A stretch of 64,000 bases of DNA. It comes from Flavonifractor sp052065355. Lineage in GTDB: Bacteria > Bacillota > Clostridia > Oscillospirales > Oscillospiraceae. The stretch lies in contig NZ_JBQHUF010000002.1 in NCBI RefSeq assembly GCF_052065355.1, positions 208,254 through 272,253 of the forward strand. The letters are read 5' to 3'. Made by a program: the position numbers and the translations under genes. A model generated the notes under the pieces. It was given only the letters and a program-made list of their open reading frames with translations, was not told where the DNA came from and made no database searches. Positions within the stretch are counted from its first letter, which is position 1. Every line of letters begins with the position of its first letter. Shown piece after piece: positions 42,784 to 51,151 of this stretch.

Positions 42784-43101
42784 ATGTATTGCCCCAACTG
42801 CGGACAGCCGGTAGATGACCGCGCCTCCTTCTGCTCCAACTGCGGAGCTCCGCTGGGCCAGGGAAATTCTCAGTACATACCCGGCCAAAAATCCAGACTG
42901 GCGGCCGGCCTGTTCGGTATCTTCCTGGGCGGACTGGGTGTCCACAGCTTCTACCTGGGCTATGTCGGTAAGGGCATCGCCCAAATCCTGTTGTCCTTCT
43001 GCTTCGGGATCGGTGCTATCTGGGGCCTGATTGAGGGTATCCTGATTTTGGCCAGCGTGATCAACACCGACGCCCGTGGTGTCCCCCTGCGGGACTGGTA
43101 A
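42784..43101 (+). CDS. Zinc-ribbon and TM2 domain membrane protein
   Basis: This 105-aa protein has an N-terminal zinc ribbon (CPNCGQP and CSNCGAP) and a TM2 domain of two helices (LAAGLFGIFLGGLGVHSFYL, then a Gly-rich second helix). DUF2752 and TM2 proteins are often neighbours in Clostridia. ATG 42784 lies about 10 nt after an AGAGAGAGG site. Function is unknown. A distant relative is encoded at 61519 in the accessory region. Confidence 0.85.
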   Translation: MYCPNCGQPVDDRASFCSNCGAPLGQGNSQYIPGQKSRLAAGLFGIFLGGLGVHSFYLGYVGKGIAQILLSFCFGIGAIWGLIEGILILASVINTDARGVPLRDW

Positions 43102-43126
43102 GGAGAAGGAAGCCCCCATTCTCTCC

Positions 43127-43155
43127 TTGCATTTTTCCGGGGGCTATGATATACT
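43127..43155 (+). promoter_or_regulatory. Promoter upstream of the CNNM transporter leader
   Basis: TTGCAT (43127-43132), 17 nt, TATACT (43150-43155). The RNA would begin near 43162, about 160 nt before the coding start. Confidence 0.75.
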
Positions 43156-43161
43156 ACACTC

Positions 43162-43276
43162 CAATAACTGATAAAGGAGACGGTGAGCCCTCGTGGACGA
43201 ACCTCCGCCTAGTCACAATTGCAAAAGAAAAAGCAACCAGGACAGCTCTATTCCGCCGGGATAGGGGTGTCCTTTT
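43162..43276 (+). promoter_or_regulatory. Attenuator-like leader of the CNNM/CBS gene
   Basis: The leader contains an AAAGGAG site (43173-43179), a 9-codon frame starting GTG 43183 and ending TAG 43212 (VSPRGRTSA), and an intrinsic terminator (43239-43276). The order short ORF, then terminator, then cation-transporter gene recalls Mg-responsive leaders such as mgtL, but it matches no known riboswitch by eye. The short frame may be fortuitous. Confidence 0.5.
43239..43276 (+). terminator. Terminator inside the CNNM leader
   Basis: A 15-bp nearly complete stem: AGGACA-CTCTATTCC (43239-43254) with GGGATAGGG-TGTCCT (43258-43273) and TTTT. It lies between the promoter and the coding start, so expression needs read-through. 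Confidence 0.85.
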
Positions 43277-43320
43277 GCGCGTTCCTGTCAAAAATAACAG
43301 TTGGAGTTGATTGTAAGTTT

Positions 43321-44607
43321 ATGTTAGACAGTGCCAGTATTGGGATGATCGTTGCCCTGGTGTTCCTGGTCGCCATGTCGGGATATTTTTCCGCTACGGA
43401 GACCGCCTTTACCTCCCTCAACCGGGTCCGGCTGAAAAGCCGGGCGGACAATGGAGACCGGCGTGCCGCCCGCACGCTGGCGCTGGCGGAAGATTACGAC
43501 AAGCTGCTCTCCACCATTCTGATTGGCAATAATATCGTCAATAACGTGGCCACCACCATCGGCGCGGTGCTGTTCATCCGCCTGATCGACGATGTCAGGG
43601 GCCCCACGGTGTCCGCCATGGTATTGACGGTGGTTATCCTGATCTTTGGCGAGGTCTCCCCCAAGAGCCTGGCCAAGGAGTCCCCTGAGCGCTTTGCCAT
43701 GTTTTCCGCGCCGCTGCTGCGCATGTTTGAGGTGCTCCTTACCCCGCTGAACTTCCTGTTCAGCCTGTGGAAGCGTCTGCTGTCCAAGGTGTTCCACAAG
43801 TCGGACGACAGCGGCATCACCGAAGAAGAGCTGGTGACCATGGTGGACCAGGCGGAGAGCGAGGGCGGCCTGGACCAGCATGAGAGCAAGCTGATCCGCT
43901 CCGCCATCGAGTTCAACGATCTGGAGGTGGATGAGATCCTCACCCCCCGGGTGGACATCGTGGCGGTGGAGGACACCGATACCATGGACGATATCGCTCA
44001 GGCCTTTGCCGAGAGCGGATACTCCCGCCTGCCGGTGTATCATGAGGACATCGACGACATCGTAGGCGTCATCCACGAAAAGGATTTTCACGCCGCCCGC
44101 TATCGTGGCATGGAGGACGTGAAGACCATCATGGGTCCCATGCTCTACACCACTGGCAACACCAAGATCTCTGAGCTGCTGCGCATCCTCCAGCGGGAGA
44201 AGGCCCACATGGTAGTTGTAGTGGATGAATACGGCGGCACCGAAGGCCTGGTCACCCTGGAGGACATTGTGGAGGAGCTGGTAGGCGAGATCTGGGACGA
44301 ACATGACGAGGTCATCGAGGAGTTCAAGAAGCAGGAGGACGGCAGCTACATCATCTCCTGCTCCGCCGATTTGACCGACCTGTTCGACCTGTTCTCCATC
44401 AAGGGCGAGTGCGACGCCAATACCATCTCCGGCTGGGTGATGGAGCAGATCGGCCGCATCCCGGAGGAGGGGGACCAGTTCACCTCCGACGGACTGGACG
44501 TCACCGTGACCAAGGTGGATCACCGCCGGGTGTTGGAAATTCGCGTGGTGGTGCGTCCTGAGGAAGAGGAGACAGGCAAGGACAAGGAAAAGAACAAAGA
44601 GAACTGA
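43321..44607 (+). CDS. CNNM/CorC-family transporter (DUF21, CBS pair, CorC_HlyC domain)
   Basis: This 428-aa protein has an N-terminal CNNM domain of about four helices (SGYFSATETAFTSLNRVRLK), a cytoplasmic CBS pair (EILTPRVDIVAVEDTDTMDD, HMVVVVDEYGGTEGLVTLED) and a C-terminal CorC_HlyC domain (YIISCSADLTDLFDLF). Family members transport Mg2+ or other divalent cations. ATG 43321 has only a GGAG 14 nt upstream, so translation may be weak; upstream frames run into the leader terminator. Confidence 0.9.
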   Translation: MLDSASIGMIVALVFLVAMSGYFSATETAFTSLNRVRLKSRADNGDRRAARTLALAEDYDKLLSTILIGNNIVNNVATTIGAVLFIRLIDDVRGPTVSAMVLTVVILIFGEVSPKSLAKESPERFAMFSAPLLRMFEVLLTPLNFLFSLWKRLLSKVFHKSDDSGITEEELVTMVDQAESEGGLDQHESKLIRSAIEFNDLEVDEILTPRVDIVAVEDTDTMDDIAQAFAESGYSRLPVYHEDIDDIVGVIHEKDFHAARYRGMEDVKTIMGPMLYTTGNTKISELLRILQREKAHMVVVVDEYGGTEGLVTLEDIVEELVGEIWDEHDEVIEEFKKQEDGSYIISCSADLTDLFDLFSIKGECDANTISGWVMEQIGRIPEEGDQFTSDGLDVTVTKVDHRRVLEIRVVVRPEEEETGKDKEKNKEN

Positions 44608-44637
44608 CAGGTTCCGTATATACAGGAGGAAACAGAT

Positions 44638-45162
44638 ATGGCAAATACATTGGATGATCTGAAGAACCGCCGCAGCTGCCGCAGCTATCAGTCCCGGCAG
44701 ATCACGGAGGAGGAACTGCAGCAGGTGCTGGAAGCGGGTATGTACGCCCCCACCGGACGGGGCGCGCAGGCCCCCATCATCGTGGTGGTGCAGGATCCGG
44801 AGACTATCGAAACCCTGCGGAAGATGAATGCCGCCATCCTGGGCAACCCGGAGGCCGACCCCTTTTACGGTGCTCCCACCGTGCTCATCGTTCTGGCGGA
44901 CAAGAGCCGTCCCACCTATCTGTATGACGGCAGCTGCGTGATGGATAACCTGCTCAATGCCGCTCAGGCCGTGGGCCTGGGAGCCTGCTGGATCCACCGG
45001 GCCAAGGAGGAATTTGACTCCGAAGCGGGTAAAGCCATGCTGGAGCAGTGGGGCATCAAGGGCGACTACGAGGGCATCGGCCACTGTGTGCTGGGCTATC
45101 GGGCCGACGCGGTGCCCGCTCCCGCTCCCCGGAAGGCCAATTACGTGTATTACGTCCGCTGA
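44638..45162 (+). CDS. Nitroreductase family protein
   Basis: This 174-aa FMN-binding protein shows NRRSCRSYQSRQITEEELQQ, AGMYAPTGRGAQAPIIVVV and GLGACWIHRAKEEF, typical of small nitroreductases. These enzymes reduce nitro compounds or quinones; the physiological substrate is not known. AGGAGG precedes ATG 44638, 30 nt after the transporter gene, so the two may be co-transcribed. Confidence 0.9.
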   Translation: MANTLDDLKNRRSCRSYQSRQITEEELQQVLEAGMYAPTGRGAQAPIIVVVQDPETIETLRKMNAAILGNPEADPFYGAPTVLIVLADKSRPTYLYDGSCVMDNLLNAAQAVGLGACWIHRAKEEFDSEAGKAMLEQWGIKGDYEGIGHCVLGYRADAVPAPAPRKANYVYYVR

Positions 45163-45197
45163 ATCAGGAAAAATGCGCTGAAATTTCCGTATGAGAC

Positions 45198-45331
45198 TTT
45201 ACAATACGGGAAAAATGTGATAGTCTATCATAGCCTGTGTAATGCGGGCACTACCCCGGACTTCGTCTCCCGGCTTACACCGGCCGGTCACGCAGCCCGC
45301 GGGCACATTTTATGAAAGGTGGAACTTAACC
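45198..45331 (+). promoter_or_regulatory. Promoter and leader of rpsO
   Basis: A weak promoter TTTACA (45198-45203), 17 nt, TAGTCT (45221-45226) precedes about 100 nt of GC-rich leader (CCCGGA...TCCCGG, ACCGGCCGGT, GCCCGCGGGC). S15 often represses its own translation through such structures; the exact fold was not resolved. Confidence 0.45.
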
Positions 45332-45598
45332 ATGATCCGTAAGGACGAAAAGACTGCTGTTATCGAAGCCAACCGCACTCATCCCACTGACACCGGCTCT
45401 CCCGAGGTGCAGATCGCTATTCTGACTGCCCGCATCCAGGAGCTGACCGAGCACCTGAAGGTGCACAAGCACGACAACCACAGCCGCCGCGGCCTGCTGA
45501 AGATGGTCGGTAAGCGCCGCAAGATGCTGGACTACCTGATGGCCAAGGACATCGAGCGCTATCGTGCCATCATTGCCAAGCTGGGCATCCGTAAGTAA
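45332..45598 (+). CDS. rpsO: 30S ribosomal protein S15
   Basis: The 88-aa S15 shows HPTDTGSPEVQIAILTARIQ and HKHDNHSRRGLLKMVGKRRK. It is a primary 16S rRNA binder. ATG 45332 has AAAGGTGG upstream; the longer frame from 45242 lies in the leader. The rpsO-pnp order is conserved in bacteria. Confidence 0.98.
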   Translation: MIRKDEKTAVIEANRTHPTDTGSPEVQIAILTARIQELTEHLKVHKHDNHSRRGLLKMVGKRRKMLDYLMAKDIERYRAIIAKLGIRK

Positions 45599-45610
45599 TT
45601 GTATTTTGAT

Positions 45611-45645
45611 AGGGGTGGCGCGGGACACCGTGCCACCCCTTCTTC
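45611..45645 (+). terminator. Terminator after rpsO
   Basis: A 12-bp stem GGGGTGGCGCGG (45612-45623) with CCGTGCCACCCC (45628-45639) and TTCTT. Read-through into pnp is possible. Confidence 0.75.
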
Positions 45646-45652
45646 CCATCCG

Positions 45653-45732
45653 TCAGAGCACGCTTTTTAGCAGTTGAACCTGGGCCCGGAAGCCGGACAT
45701 GGGTTCAAGTGCTAAAAAGAGCCCGGCTCTGA
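45653..45732 (+). promoter_or_regulatory. Long leader hairpin of pnp
   Basis: TCAGAGC (45653-45659) pairs with GCTCTGA (45726-45732), then CTTTTTAGCA (45663-45672) with TGCTAAAAAG (45710-45719), then TTGAACC (45674-45680) with GGTTCAA (45702-45708). This long, mostly paired stem 40 nt before pnp resembles the RNase III-cleaved, PNPase-autoregulated leader of E. coli pnp. Confidence 0.7.
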
Positions 45733-45771
45733 TGTGTGGGGAACACCAACGAAAAAGGAGGCAAAACTCAC

Positions 45772-47922
45772 ATGTCAACCGTGATCAAGCACAAAGAATT
45801 CAACAACCGCAGAGTGTACAAGACTGAGGTTGCCGGACGTCCCCTGACCATTGACGTGGGCAAGGTCGCCGAGCTGGCTACCGCGTCCGCCATGGTGACC
45901 TACGGCGAGACCACCGTGCTGGTGGCCGTCACCGTGTCTCCCCGTCCCCGGGACGGCGTGGACTTCTTCCCCCTGAGCGTGGACTTTGAGGAGAAGCTGT
46001 ACGCTGTGGGCCGCATCCCCGGCTCCTTCATGCGCCGTGAGGGCCAGCCCTCTCTGCCCGCCGTGCTGGCTTCCCGCGTCATCGACCGGTCCATCCGGCC
46101 CCTGTTCCCCTATGACTTCCGCAACGACGTGGTGGTCACCGCTACCGTCATGAGCGTGGATCGGGACTGCTCTCCCGAGGTCACTGCCATGATCGGCGTG
46201 TCCGCCTGCCTGGCCTTCTCTCCCATTCCTTGGGCCGGCCCCATCGGCTGCCTGGAGGTGGGCTATGTGGACGGCCAGATCGTCATGAACCCCACCAACG
46301 AGCAGAAGCACAACTCCCAGCTGGACCTGACCGTGGCCGCTACCGACAAGAAGGTCATCATGATCGAGGCCGGCGCCAAGGAGCTGCCCGATGACATCAT
46401 GTATGACGCCATCGTCAAGGCTCACGAGGAGATCAAGGCTCAGGTGGCCTTCATCAACCAGATCGTGGCGGAGATCGGCAAGGAGAAGATGACCTACGAT
46501 CACGCCGACTTCGATCAGGAGCTGTTTGACAAGATCGTGGCCGCCACCATGGACGAGGCCAAGGCCGCCATGGATACCGACGACAAGAACGTGCGCGAGG
46601 AGCGCTGGAACGCCCTCATCGAGCACTGGCATGAGCTCTTCCTGGAGGACTATCCTGAGATGGATAAGTACCTGGAGGAGATCACCTATAAGTTCCAGAA
46701 GAAGATCGTCAAGGCCTGGCTGCTGGAAGGCCACCGCGTGGACGGCCGTGCCAAGAACGAGATTCGTCCTCTGGCCGCCGAAGTGGGCGTGCTGCCCAAG
46801 GTCCACGGCTCCGGCCTGTTCACCCGCGGTCAGACCCAGGTGCTCTCCATCTGCACCCTGAATACCCTCTCCGCCGCCCAGAAGCTGGATACCATCTGGG
46901 AGGAAGAGGAGAAGCGGTACATGCACCACTACAACTTCCCCGCCTACTCCACCGGCGAAGCCCGTGCTGCCCGGTCCACCAACCGGCGTGAGAAGGGCCA
47001 CGGCGCTCTGGCCGAGCGTGCCCTGGAGCCCGTTATCCCCTCCGTGGAGGACTTCCCCTACGCCATCCGCGTGGTGTCCGAGGTGCTCTCCTCCAACGGT
47101 TCCACCTCTCAGGGCTCCATCTGCGGCTCCACCCTGGCTCTGATGGATGCCGGCGTGCCCATCTCCGCCCCCGTGGCCGGCATCTCCTGCGGCCTGATCC
47201 AGGACGATGACGGCGGCTTCACCACCTTCATCGACATCCAGGGTGTGGAGGACTTCCACGGCGAGATGGACTTCAAGGTGGCCGGTACCAAGGCCGGTAT
47301 CACCGCCATCCAGATGGACATCAAGAACGACGGTCTGTCCCATGAGATCATTAAGGAAGCCCTGGCCATCACCAAGGACGCCCGGTATGCCATCCTGGAC
47401 GAGATCATGCTGCCCTGCATTTCCAAGCCCCGTGAGGACGTGGCTGACACCGCGCCCAAGATGGTGAAGATGAAGATCGACGTGGACAAGATCCGCGAGG
47501 TCATCGGCTCCGGCGGCAAGGTGATCCAGAAGATCTGTGCCGATACCGGTGCCAAGATCGACATCGAGGACGACGGCACCATCTATATCGCCGGTACCGA
47601 CAAGGCCTCCTGCGACGCCGCCAAGAAGACCATCGAGACCATCGTGTTTGTACCCGAGGTGGGCCAGCTGTACTACGGCAAGGTGGTCCGCATCCTGCAG
47701 TTCGGCGCCTTCGTAGAGCTGGCTCCCGGTAAGGACGGCATGGTCCACATCTCCAAGCTGGCTGACCGCCGCGTGGAGAAGGTGGAGGATGTGGTGAACA
47801 TCGGCGATATGATCTGGGTCAAGGTCACCGACATCGACGAGAAGGGCCGGGTCAACCTGTCCTACCGCGACGCGCTGAAGGAGATCAAGGCCAAGAAAGA
47901 GGCCGGCGAGCCCATTAAGTAA
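45772..47922 (+). CDS. pnp: Polyribonucleotide nucleotidyltransferase (PNPase)
   Basis: This 716-aa 3'-5' phosphorolytic exoribonuclease has two RNase PH domains (first near residues 10-225, second near 310-540, with NRREKGHGALAERAL and SNGSTSQGSICGSTLALMDA), an alpha-helical linker, a KH domain (IREVIGSGGKVIQKI) and a C-terminal S1 domain (GKVVRILQFGAFVELAPGKD). ATG 45772 has AAAAAGGAGG 10 nt upstream. It acts in mRNA decay and probably controls its own leader. Confidence 0.98.
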   Translation: MSTVIKHKEFNNRRVYKTEVAGRPLTIDVGKVAELATASAMVTYGETTVLVAVTVSPRPRDGVDFFPLSVDFEEKLYAVGRIPGSFMRREGQPSLPAVLASRVIDRSIRPLFPYDFRNDVVVTATVMSVDRDCSPEVTAMIGVSACLAFSPIPWAGPIGCLEVGYVDGQIVMNPTNEQKHNSQLDLTVAATDKKVIMIEAGAKELPDDIMYDAIVKAHEEIKAQVAFINQIVAEIGKEKMTYDHADFDQELFDKIVAATMDEAKAAMDTDDKNVREERWNALIEHWHELFLEDYPEMDKYLEEITYKFQKKIVKAWLLEGHRVDGRAKNEIRPLAAEVGVLPKVHGSGLFTRGQTQVLSICTLNTLSAAQKLDTIWEEEEKRYMHHYNFPAYSTGEARAARSTNRREKGHGALAERALEPVIPSVEDFPYAIRVVSEVLSSNGSTSQGSICGSTLALMDAGVPISAPVAGISCGLIQDDDGGFTTFIDIQGVEDFHGEMDFKVAGTKAGITAIQMDIKNDGLSHEIIKEALAITKDARYAILDEIMLPCISKPREDVADTAPKMVKMKIDVDKIREVIGSGGKVIQKICADTGAKIDIEDDGTIYIAGTDKASCDAAKKTIETIVFVPEVGQLYYGKVVRILQFGAFVELAPGKDGMVHISKLADRRVEKVEDVVNIGDMIWVKVTDIDEKGRVNLSYRDALKEIKAKKEAGEPIK

Positions 47923-47934
47923 AAGCATATATTG

Positions 47935-47967
47935 AGGCCGGGCGGAGGGTTCCGCCCGGCCTTTTTC
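47935..47967 (+). terminator. Terminator of pnp
   Basis: A 12-bp stem AGGCCGGGCGGA (47935-47946) with TCCGCCCGGCCT (47951-47962), a GGGT loop and TTTTT. Confidence 0.92.
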
Positions 47968-47974
47968 CCGTCCC

Positions 47975-48002
47975 TTGACAAGGCGGGCAGGGCTGTGATA
48001 CA
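47975..48002 (+). promoter_or_regulatory. Promoter of the ferredoxin-nitroreductase gene
   Basis: TTGACA (47975-47980), 16 nt, GATACA (47997-48002) with an upstream TGT extension of the -10 element. Confidence 0.6.
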
Positions 48003-48025
48003 CTCCGACCAAAGGGAGAAAAGAT

Positions 48026-48856
48026 ATGGACCCGATCATCAATTTGGAAAAATGCGTGGGCTGTGGGGCCTGTGTCCGGGACTGCCTGCGAAGCCTATTT
48101 ATTGTAGAGAACGGTAAGTCCCATATGAGGGAGGGCATCTGTATCCAGTGCGGTCACTGTGTAGCGGTGTGCCCCATGGACGCCATCCGGCTGGAGGGAG
48201 CTCCCGAGGAGGAGATCATCCCCTATGAGCCGTCCGCCTTTGATATTCCGGCGGACCATTTGCTGAACTTCATGAAGTTCCGGCGGAGCATCCGCCATTT
48301 CCAGGATAAGCCGGTGGAGAAGGAGAAGCTGTCAGCCCTTCTGGAGGCGGCCCGATATGCGCCCACCGGCGGCAATCAGCAGAAGACCCGGTATATTCTG
48401 CTGGAACAGAATAAGGACGAGCTGACCGAGCTGGCCCTCAAAACTCTGTATGAAGCGGCGGAACGGATGGATACCGATCCTGCGCTCCAGAGTGCCAAGC
48501 GTTATCAGCCCAAGTGGCGGAGTATGTATCCGGCGTGGAAGGAGCAGGGGAAGGACGGACTGTTTTTCCACGCGCCCTGTGTGCTGCTGACTATATCCCG
48601 CTTCCCCAGGTCCAACAGCGGCCGGCTGGATGCGGGCCTGGCCTCCGCCAATGTGGAGCTGATGGCCCACGCGCTGGGTCTGGGCGCCTGCTATATTGGC
48701 TTTTTCACCATGGCGGCCTCTCTGGAGCCGGAGCTCTACCGGCGATTGGGTGTCGGGGAAGAAGAAGCAGTGGTGTCCACTCTGGCCATCGGATATCCGG
48801 ACGTAAAGTATTACCGGACGGTGAATCGCAATCCCGCTGATGTGACCCGGCTGTAA
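48026..48856 (+). CDS. Nitroreductase with N-terminal two-cluster ferredoxin domain
   Basis: This 276-aa protein starts with a 2[4Fe-4S] ferredoxin domain (CVGCGACVRDC and CIQCGHCVAVCP, residues 10-60), then an FMN nitroreductase domain (FRRSIRHFQDKPVEKEKL, YAPTGGNQQKTRYI). Such fusions are common in strict anaerobes and probably take electrons from reduced ferredoxin for an unknown acceptor. It starts behind its own promoter. Confidence 0.9.
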   Translation: MDPIINLEKCVGCGACVRDCLRSLFIVENGKSHMREGICIQCGHCVAVCPMDAIRLEGAPEEEIIPYEPSAFDIPADHLLNFMKFRRSIRHFQDKPVEKEKLSALLEAARYAPTGGNQQKTRYILLEQNKDELTELALKTLYEAAERMDTDPALQSAKRYQPKWRSMYPAWKEQGKDGLFFHAPCVLLTISRFPRSNSGRLDAGLASANVELMAHALGLGACYIGFFTMAASLEPELYRRLGVGEEEAVVSTLAIGYPDVKYYRTVNRNPADVTRL

Positions 48857-48880
48857 GCGGCAAGGAGAGAAAGGAGCGGT

Positions 48881-48970
48881 ATGTCCATGAAGAAAAAGGT
48901 AGTGGGCTATCTGGCATTGATCCTGGCCATCACGGCGGTGGTGCTGCTTTTGATCGCTCTGCGGGGGTAG
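48881..48970 (+). CDS. Small single-pass membrane protein
   Basis: A 29-codon frame with AAAGGAG 4-10 nt before ATG 48881. The product is MSMKKKVVGYLALILAITAV followed by VLLLIALRG: a basic N-terminus and one hydrophobic helix. It may be a membrane microprotein. It sits between the nitroreductase and M16 peptidase genes. Function unknown; it is supported only by its ribosome site and composition. Confidence 0.55.
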   Translation: MSMKKKVVGYLALILAITAVVLLLIALRG

Positions 48971-49028
48971 GGCGGCTGTCTGCTGCGCATACTAGAGAAA
49001 ACGCCACAGAAGTGCGAGGTTATTCTAT

Positions 49029-50282
49029 TTGGATTATGAACGATTGACGCTCCCCAATGGGGTGCGGATCTTAACAGAACGGGTCCCGGGGGTGCGCTCA
49101 GCATCCCTGGGCATCTGGGTAGGCACCGGCTCCCGCCATGAGACGGCAGGGGAGAACGGCGCCGCCCATTTTATTGAGCATATGCTCTTCAAGGGCACCG
49201 CCCGCCGCACGGCGGCTCAGCTGGCTGAGGAGATGGACGCGGTGGGGGGACAGATCAACGCCTTCACCACCAAGGAATGCACCTGCTTCTATGCCCGGGT
49301 GCTGGACACCCATCTGCCTCGGGCGGCAGATATTTTGTGCGACATGTTCTTCCACTCCCGGTTTGACGATGCCGACGTGGAGACCGAGCGGGGGGTCATC
49401 CTGGAGGAAATCGGCATGTACGAGGACAATCCGGAGGACCTGTGCGCCGAGCGGCTGGCGGGCGCGGTGTTCCACGGGACCCCGCTGGCCCGGCCCATCC
49501 TGGGCCGGAAATCCACCCTGGAGAAGATGGACGGGGCCTGGCTGCGGAACTACCAGCGCACCCACTACGGTCCGGAGCGGATCGTGGTGGCTCTGGCGGG
49601 CAGCTTTACCCAGGCTGATGTGGATGATCTGACCCAACGCTTTGCCAGCATGGAACCCACCACCCGCCAACCGGCAGGTAAGCCCGCCTTCTATACTCCT
49701 GGCGTGGTGGTGAAGAAGAAGGCCATTGAGCAGAACCACCTGACCCTGGCCTTCCCCGGTCTGCCCTTTGCCGACAAGCGGCGATTCACCCTCCAGCTGC
49801 TGTCCTCTGTCCTGGGAGGCGGCATGTCCTCCCGTCTGTTCCAGCAGGTGCGGGAGAAGAAGGGCCTGTGCTACTCCATCTACACCTACGGTACCTGTCA
49901 CGACGACACCGGTTACTTCGGCATCTATACCGCTTTGGGGAAGAAGACCGAGGGCCAGGCCCTGGACACCATCCTCACCGTGATCCGGGACTTTACCGAG
50001 CAGGGAATCACCCAGGAGGAGCTGGACCGGGCCCGGGAACAGTCTAAGGCCAACGTGCTTATGGGCCTGGAGTCCACCCAGTCCCACATGAGCAGTCTGG
50101 GCCGGGGGGAGATCCTCCAGGGTGAGGTGCTGGATGAGGACCAGATCATCGCCGCCTATGATGCAGTCACCCGGGAGGATGTGCGGGATCTGGCCCGTGA
50201 GCTGTTCCGCTTTGAGAACGCATCCCTGTCCGCTGTGGGCCGGGTAGGTACCCAGGCGGAGTATCAGGCTCTGCTGCAATAA
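49029..50282 (+). CDS. M16 family zinc metallopeptidase
   Basis: This 417-aa protein has the inverted zinc motif HFIEHMLFKGT (HxxEH) and the downstream Glu region ETERGVILEEIGMYEDN. It resembles mitochondrial-processing-peptidase-like PqqL/YmxG proteins (YmxG lies near pnp in Bacillus). The start is TTG 49029 with a GAGG about 10 nt upstream; no in-frame ATG lies near. The C-terminal M16_C domain follows (GGGMSSRLFQQVREKKGLCY). Substrate is unknown. Confidence 0.9.
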   Translation: MDYERLTLPNGVRILTERVPGVRSASLGIWVGTGSRHETAGENGAAHFIEHMLFKGTARRTAAQLAEEMDAVGGQINAFTTKECTCFYARVLDTHLPRAADILCDMFFHSRFDDADVETERGVILEEIGMYEDNPEDLCAERLAGAVFHGTPLARPILGRKSTLEKMDGAWLRNYQRTHYGPERIVVALAGSFTQADVDDLTQRFASMEPTTRQPAGKPAFYTPGVVVKKKAIEQNHLTLAFPGLPFADKRRFTLQLLSSVLGGGMSSRLFQQVREKKGLCYSIYTYGTCHDDTGYFGIYTALGKKTEGQALDTILTVIRDFTEQGITQEELDRAREQSKANVLMGLESTQSHMSSLGRGEILQGEVLDEDQIIAAYDAVTREDVRDLARELFRFENASLSAVGRVGTQAEYQALLQ

Positions 50283-50289
50283 AAGAAAG

Positions 50290-50328
50290 CACGGGCCCGC
50301 TGCCATGGCAGCGGGCCCGTGTTTTTTA
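50290..50328 (+). terminator. Bidirectional terminator between M16 peptidase and HAD genes
   Basis: A perfect 32-nt palindrome (50290-50321), arms CACGGGCCCGCTGCC, with T-rich DNA on both sides. Confidence 0.92.
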
Positions 50329-51135
50329 TTCATATAGCTTGTCCAGTACCCGGATGATCTGGGCTATGCAGCCTTCCTCGCAGCTGCCCATGATGTAGGC
50401 GCCCCAGTCCTTCACTTCCTGTGCACAGTTGGAGGGAGCGAAGGGAACGGCAGAGCGGGCCAGCATGGGGATGTCGTTCTGGTTGTCACCCACGCAGTAG
50501 ACCTTCTTGGGGTCCATGCCCAGGTATTTTACCAGGTAGTCCACCATACCACCCTTGTTGCTGCCCTTCCGGGTCATCTCTAACAGTACTGCGTTGGAGA
50601 AAATGATTTCGTAGTGCTCGGCCCATCGCTCCAGCATATAGCGCTGGACCCGGCGGAGCACCTCGTTGTCCTGCTGGAGGATCACCTTGCTCCAGGGCAA
50701 GGGCATCTCCCCGATGGGCACCTCAGCAGCGTCCATCCCTGCCCGTTTCAGATGGTTGAAGGTGACACGGTTGGGCTGGTAGACGTAGATGTCGTCGTGG
50801 TTGTAGGCCTCGAACCCGATCTCCGGGATGTCCTGGGCCAACTGCTGAAGGTCTTCCCTGGCCCGGTCGGGCAGGAAGGTCTCATGGATCATGCGGTCGG
50901 CCTTGAAGTCGTACAGGGCGGAGCCGTTGGACAGAATCACCGGTGCGTTGATATTTACAAGACGGGCGTGGGGTGCAAAGGTAGGATGGGCCCGGCCGGT
51001 GGCTACCGTAAAAGTGCCGCCGTTGCGGGTAAAGTACTCGATGGCCTCCACATTGACGGGCGGTACCCGCAGATCGGCCCCGTAGAGGGTGTCGTCAAAA
51101 TCGCTGACCAGCAGCACGCCGTCAAATTTGCCCAA
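50326..51135 (-). CDS. HAD-superfamily phosphatase, Cof type
   Basis: This 269-aa protein has HAD motif I (LLVSDFDDTLYG), motif II (ILSNGSALYD), a Cof-type C2 cap in the middle, and motifs III-IV (RKGSNKGGMVDYLV and YCVGDNQNDIPML). It dephosphorylates sugar phosphates or FMN-like molecules; the substrate is unknown. The start is TTG 51135 with AGAAAGG about 10 nt upstream; TTG 51144 is very close to that site. Confidence 0.85.
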   Translation of the reverse strand: MGKFDGVLLVSDFDDTLYGADLRVPPVNVEAIEYFTRNGGTFTVATGRAHPTFAPHARLVNINAPVILSNGSALYDFKADRMIHETFLPDRAREDLQQLAQDIPEIGFEAYNHDDIYVYQPNRVTFNHLKRAGMDAAEVPIGEMPLPWSKVILQQDNEVLRRVQRYMLERWAEHYEIIFSNAVLLEMTRKGSNKGGMVDYLVKYLGMDPKKVYCVGDNQNDIPMLARSAVPFAPSNCAQEVKDWGAYIMGSCEEGCIAQIIRVLDKLYE

Positions 51136-51151
51136 ATCAGTCAAACCTTTC

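Noticed and set aside
43219..43320. N-terminally extended start for the CNNM protein
   Set aside because: The extension would be translated from within the leader terminator and has no ribosome site or family similarity.
45775..48138. 787-codon minus-strand frame opposite pnp, and similar frames opposite nagB/regulator (3438-4982), secY (35362-37197), rpoA (40383-41951) and typA (56873-59011)
   Set aside because: All are antisense to conserved genes and show shadow composition only.
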